Below are positions 7,714-8,300 of a stretch of DNA of 8,300 bases, piece after piece. A program made the translations under genes and the position numbers. The notes beneath the pieces are model-generated. The model saw nothing but the letters and a program-made list of their open reading frames with translations. It made no database searches and had not been told where the DNA came from. The stretch is taken from positions 1 to 8,300 of the forward strand of contig QNXT01000328.1 in assembly GCA_003973505.1 (NCBI GenBank), written 5' to 3'. Source of the stretch: Bacteroidota bacterium (GTDB taxonomy: Bacteria; Bacteroidota; Bacteroidia; Bacteroidales; UBA1556). Each line of letters begins with the position of its first letter. Position 1 is the stretch's first letter.

Positions 7714-7742
7714 TTTAGAGACTGTAAAAATAACAAAATCAA
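7714..7742. repeat. Imperfect direct repeat, copy 1
   Basis: This 29-base segment starts with TTTAGA and contains TAAAAATAACA. It matches 7801-7829 without gaps at 24 of 29 positions; the two copies are offset by 87 bases. Low sequence complexity lowers its weight, but the match runs across the non-A/T positions too. Confidence 0.45.
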
Positions 7743-7800
7743 ATCTTTTCGTACAATTCCCCAGATTATAAACCTACAAACCTCCACCCTAAACGCCTTA

Positions 7801-7829
7801 TTTAGAATCTATAAAAATAACACTATCAA
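7801..7829. repeat. Imperfect direct repeat, copy 2
   Basis: This is the partner of the copy at 7714-7742, with the same TTTAGA start and TAAAAATAACA core. This copy carries the full TTTAGAAT motif at its left end, while copy 1 has TTTAGAGA there. Confidence 0.45.
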
Positions 7830-7840
7830 TCAGCATCTTA

Positions 7841-7855
7841 AGAATAGTTCATTCT
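7841..7855. promoter_or_regulatory. Inverted repeat AGAAT-N5-ATTCT
   Basis: AGAAT (7841-7845) and ATTCT (7851-7855) flank AGTTC. With flanks it reads, on the minus strand, TTTAGAAT-5 bases-ATTCTTAA. That is the same two half-sites as the dyad at 7900-7914 but with a five-base instead of a one-base spacer. It lies about 60 bases upstream of the -7 box of the rightward gene, where an activator or a second repressor dimer could bind. Confidence 0.35.
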
Positions 7856-7899
7856 AAATTAAGTATTTAATAGAAAAAGATAAAGAGGTCTTTTAATCT

Positions 7900-7914
7900 T
7901 TAGAATAATTCTTA
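7900..7914. promoter_or_regulatory. Candidate operator: 7-1-7 dyad resembling a Fur/PerR box
   Basis: TTAGAAT (7900-7906), A (7907) and ATTCTTA (7908-7914) form a near-perfect 7-1-7 dyad with one mismatched pair. It agrees with the B. subtilis PerR box TTATAATnATTATAA at all but three of the 14 specified positions. It lies directly upstream of the -7 box, in the -33/-7 spacer, a classical repressor position. Regulation by a Fur-family protein is an inference; no regulator gene is visible. Confidence 0.4.
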
Positions 7915-7915
7915 A

Positions 7916-7923
7916 TAACTTTG
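7916..7923 (+). promoter_or_regulatory. -7 promoter box of the DUF1858/DUF2249 gene
   Basis: TAACTTTG followed by C is an exact fit to the Bacteroidota TAnnTTTG box. A T-rich segment (TTTT, 7891-7894) about 21 bases upstream may serve as a weak -33 element. Transcription would start near 7928-7930, so the first ATG (7934) would have almost no leader and the second (7946) a leader of about 16-18 bases. Confidence 0.6.
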
Positions 7924-7933
7924 CACCATCAAA

Positions 7934-8300
7934 ATGATTGAAGTTATGATTGTAGATAAGAACACAAAAATATCGCAGATATTAAAAGAGAAACCCGAAG
8001 CCATTGATGCAATTGCATCAATTAATCGTCATTTTAAAAAACTACAGAATCCTTTTTTGAGAAAGATGCTAGCACCACGTGTAAATGTGGCAGCAGCGGC
8101 TCAGGTTGGAAATGCCACCATAAATCAATTATTAAAAGTACTTGAAGACGTTGGTTTTGAAGTGGCTTATGAAAATGAGAATGAATTAGAAAATAAAACC
8201 AAAACAGAAGAAAATATGAAACGAACAAATATTGTTGATCTTGATGTACGTCCTATTTTAGACTCAGGAGTCGATCCATTTAATGTGATTATGGACGGAT
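7934..8300 (+). CDS. DUF1858 - DUF2249 domain protein (3' end outside window)
   Basis: The frame from the ATG at 7934 stays open to the right edge, giving 122 codons. Residues about 12-75 (KISQILKEKPEAIDAIASI, then NPFLRKMLAPRVNVAAAAQVG and INQLLKVLEDVGF) resemble the DUF1858 helical domain, also found at the N-terminus of ScdA/YtfE-type Fe-S repair proteins. A charged linker (about 79-97, rich in Glu, Asn and Lys) leads to VDLDVRPILDSGVDPFNVIMDG (split here as about 102-123), the usual opening of a DUF2249 domain. The rest of that domain, possibly with a second copy, lies beyond the edge. Proteins of these families often sit with denitrification, NO-stress or Fe-S repair genes; the exact biochemical role is unknown. 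A second in-frame ATG at 7946 (MIVDKNTKI) suits the promoter position better and may be the true start. A strong -7 box and a Fur/PerR-like dyad lie just upstream. Confidence 0.8.
   Translation, partial: MIEVMIVDKNTKISQILKEKPEAIDAIASINRHFKKLQNPFLRKMLAPRVNVAAAAQVGNATINQLLKVLEDVGFEVAYENENELENKTKTEENMKRTNIVDLDVRPILDSGVDPFNVIMDG

Larger units (their letters stand above)
7589..7933. other. Divergent intergenic regulatory region
   Basis: These 345 AT-rich bases separate the leftward kinase gene from the rightward DUF1858/DUF2249 gene. I see no credible small gene or RNA gene. The region holds a promoter candidate on each strand, exact TTTAGAAT copies at 7603-7610, 7801-7808 and 7899-7906 (+) and 7851-7858 (-), a perfect 14-bp palindrome (AAATTAGCTAATTT, 7703-7716), and an imperfect direct repeat (7714-7742 and 7801-7829, 24 of 29 identical). 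This is more structure than two simple promoters need. Confidence 0.6.

Noticed and set aside
8034..8228. Small open frame on the minus strand
   Set aside because: It lies antisense to the DUF1858/DUF2249 gene, which has recognisable domains and a promoter; the minus-frame product shows no family resemblance.

Overview
The window is AT-rich, densely coded bacterial DNA, most likely from a member of the Bacteroidota (Cytophaga/Flavobacteria/Bacteroidales type). Four things point that way: promoter -7 boxes fit the group's TAnnTTTG pattern, starts lack Shine-Dalgarno sequences, the seryl-tRNA synthetase has the Bacteroidota-style motif 2, and the histidine kinase carries the FFSIIAHDL H-box common in that phylum. 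I cannot name a genus from the sequence.

Layout. (1) 1-1533 (+): the 3' part of a long protein built almost wholly of about 21 MORN_2/YwqK-type repeats of 24 residues. The frame is open at the left edge, so its real start is outside the window. (2) 1534-1791: non-coding, with two adjacent hairpin elements that share a G-rich core in opposite orientation but have unrelated stems. (3) 1792-3063 (+): serS, seryl-tRNA synthetase, complete. (4) 3114-4973 (+): an exported TPR protein. (5) 4996-6294 (+): an exported serine peptidase of the S37/PS-10 type with an intact Ser-Asp-His triad. Short gaps (50 and 22 bases) suggest that 3-5 may be co-transcribed. (6) 6269-7588 (-): a six-helix membrane sensor histidine kinase, convergent with the peptidase gene and overlapping it by 26 bases. 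(7) 7589-7933: a divergent regulatory region of 345 bases with a promoter candidate on each strand, four copies of TTTAGAAT, a 14-bp palindrome and an imperfect 29-bp direct repeat. (8) 7934 to the right edge (+): the 5' part of a gene with a DUF1858-like domain followed by the start of a DUF2249-like domain.

How the genes relate: serS is housekeeping. The TPR protein and the peptidase both carry signal peptides, so they act beyond the inner membrane. The kinase has no response regulator beside it. The last gene belongs to families often found with nitrosative-stress and Fe-S repair or denitrification functions, and its promoter contains a 7-1-7 dyad resembling a Fur/PerR-family operator. The parts that known gene families explain least are the paired hairpins at 1569-1681 and the repeated motif in 7589-7933. 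I found no clear new multi-gene system.
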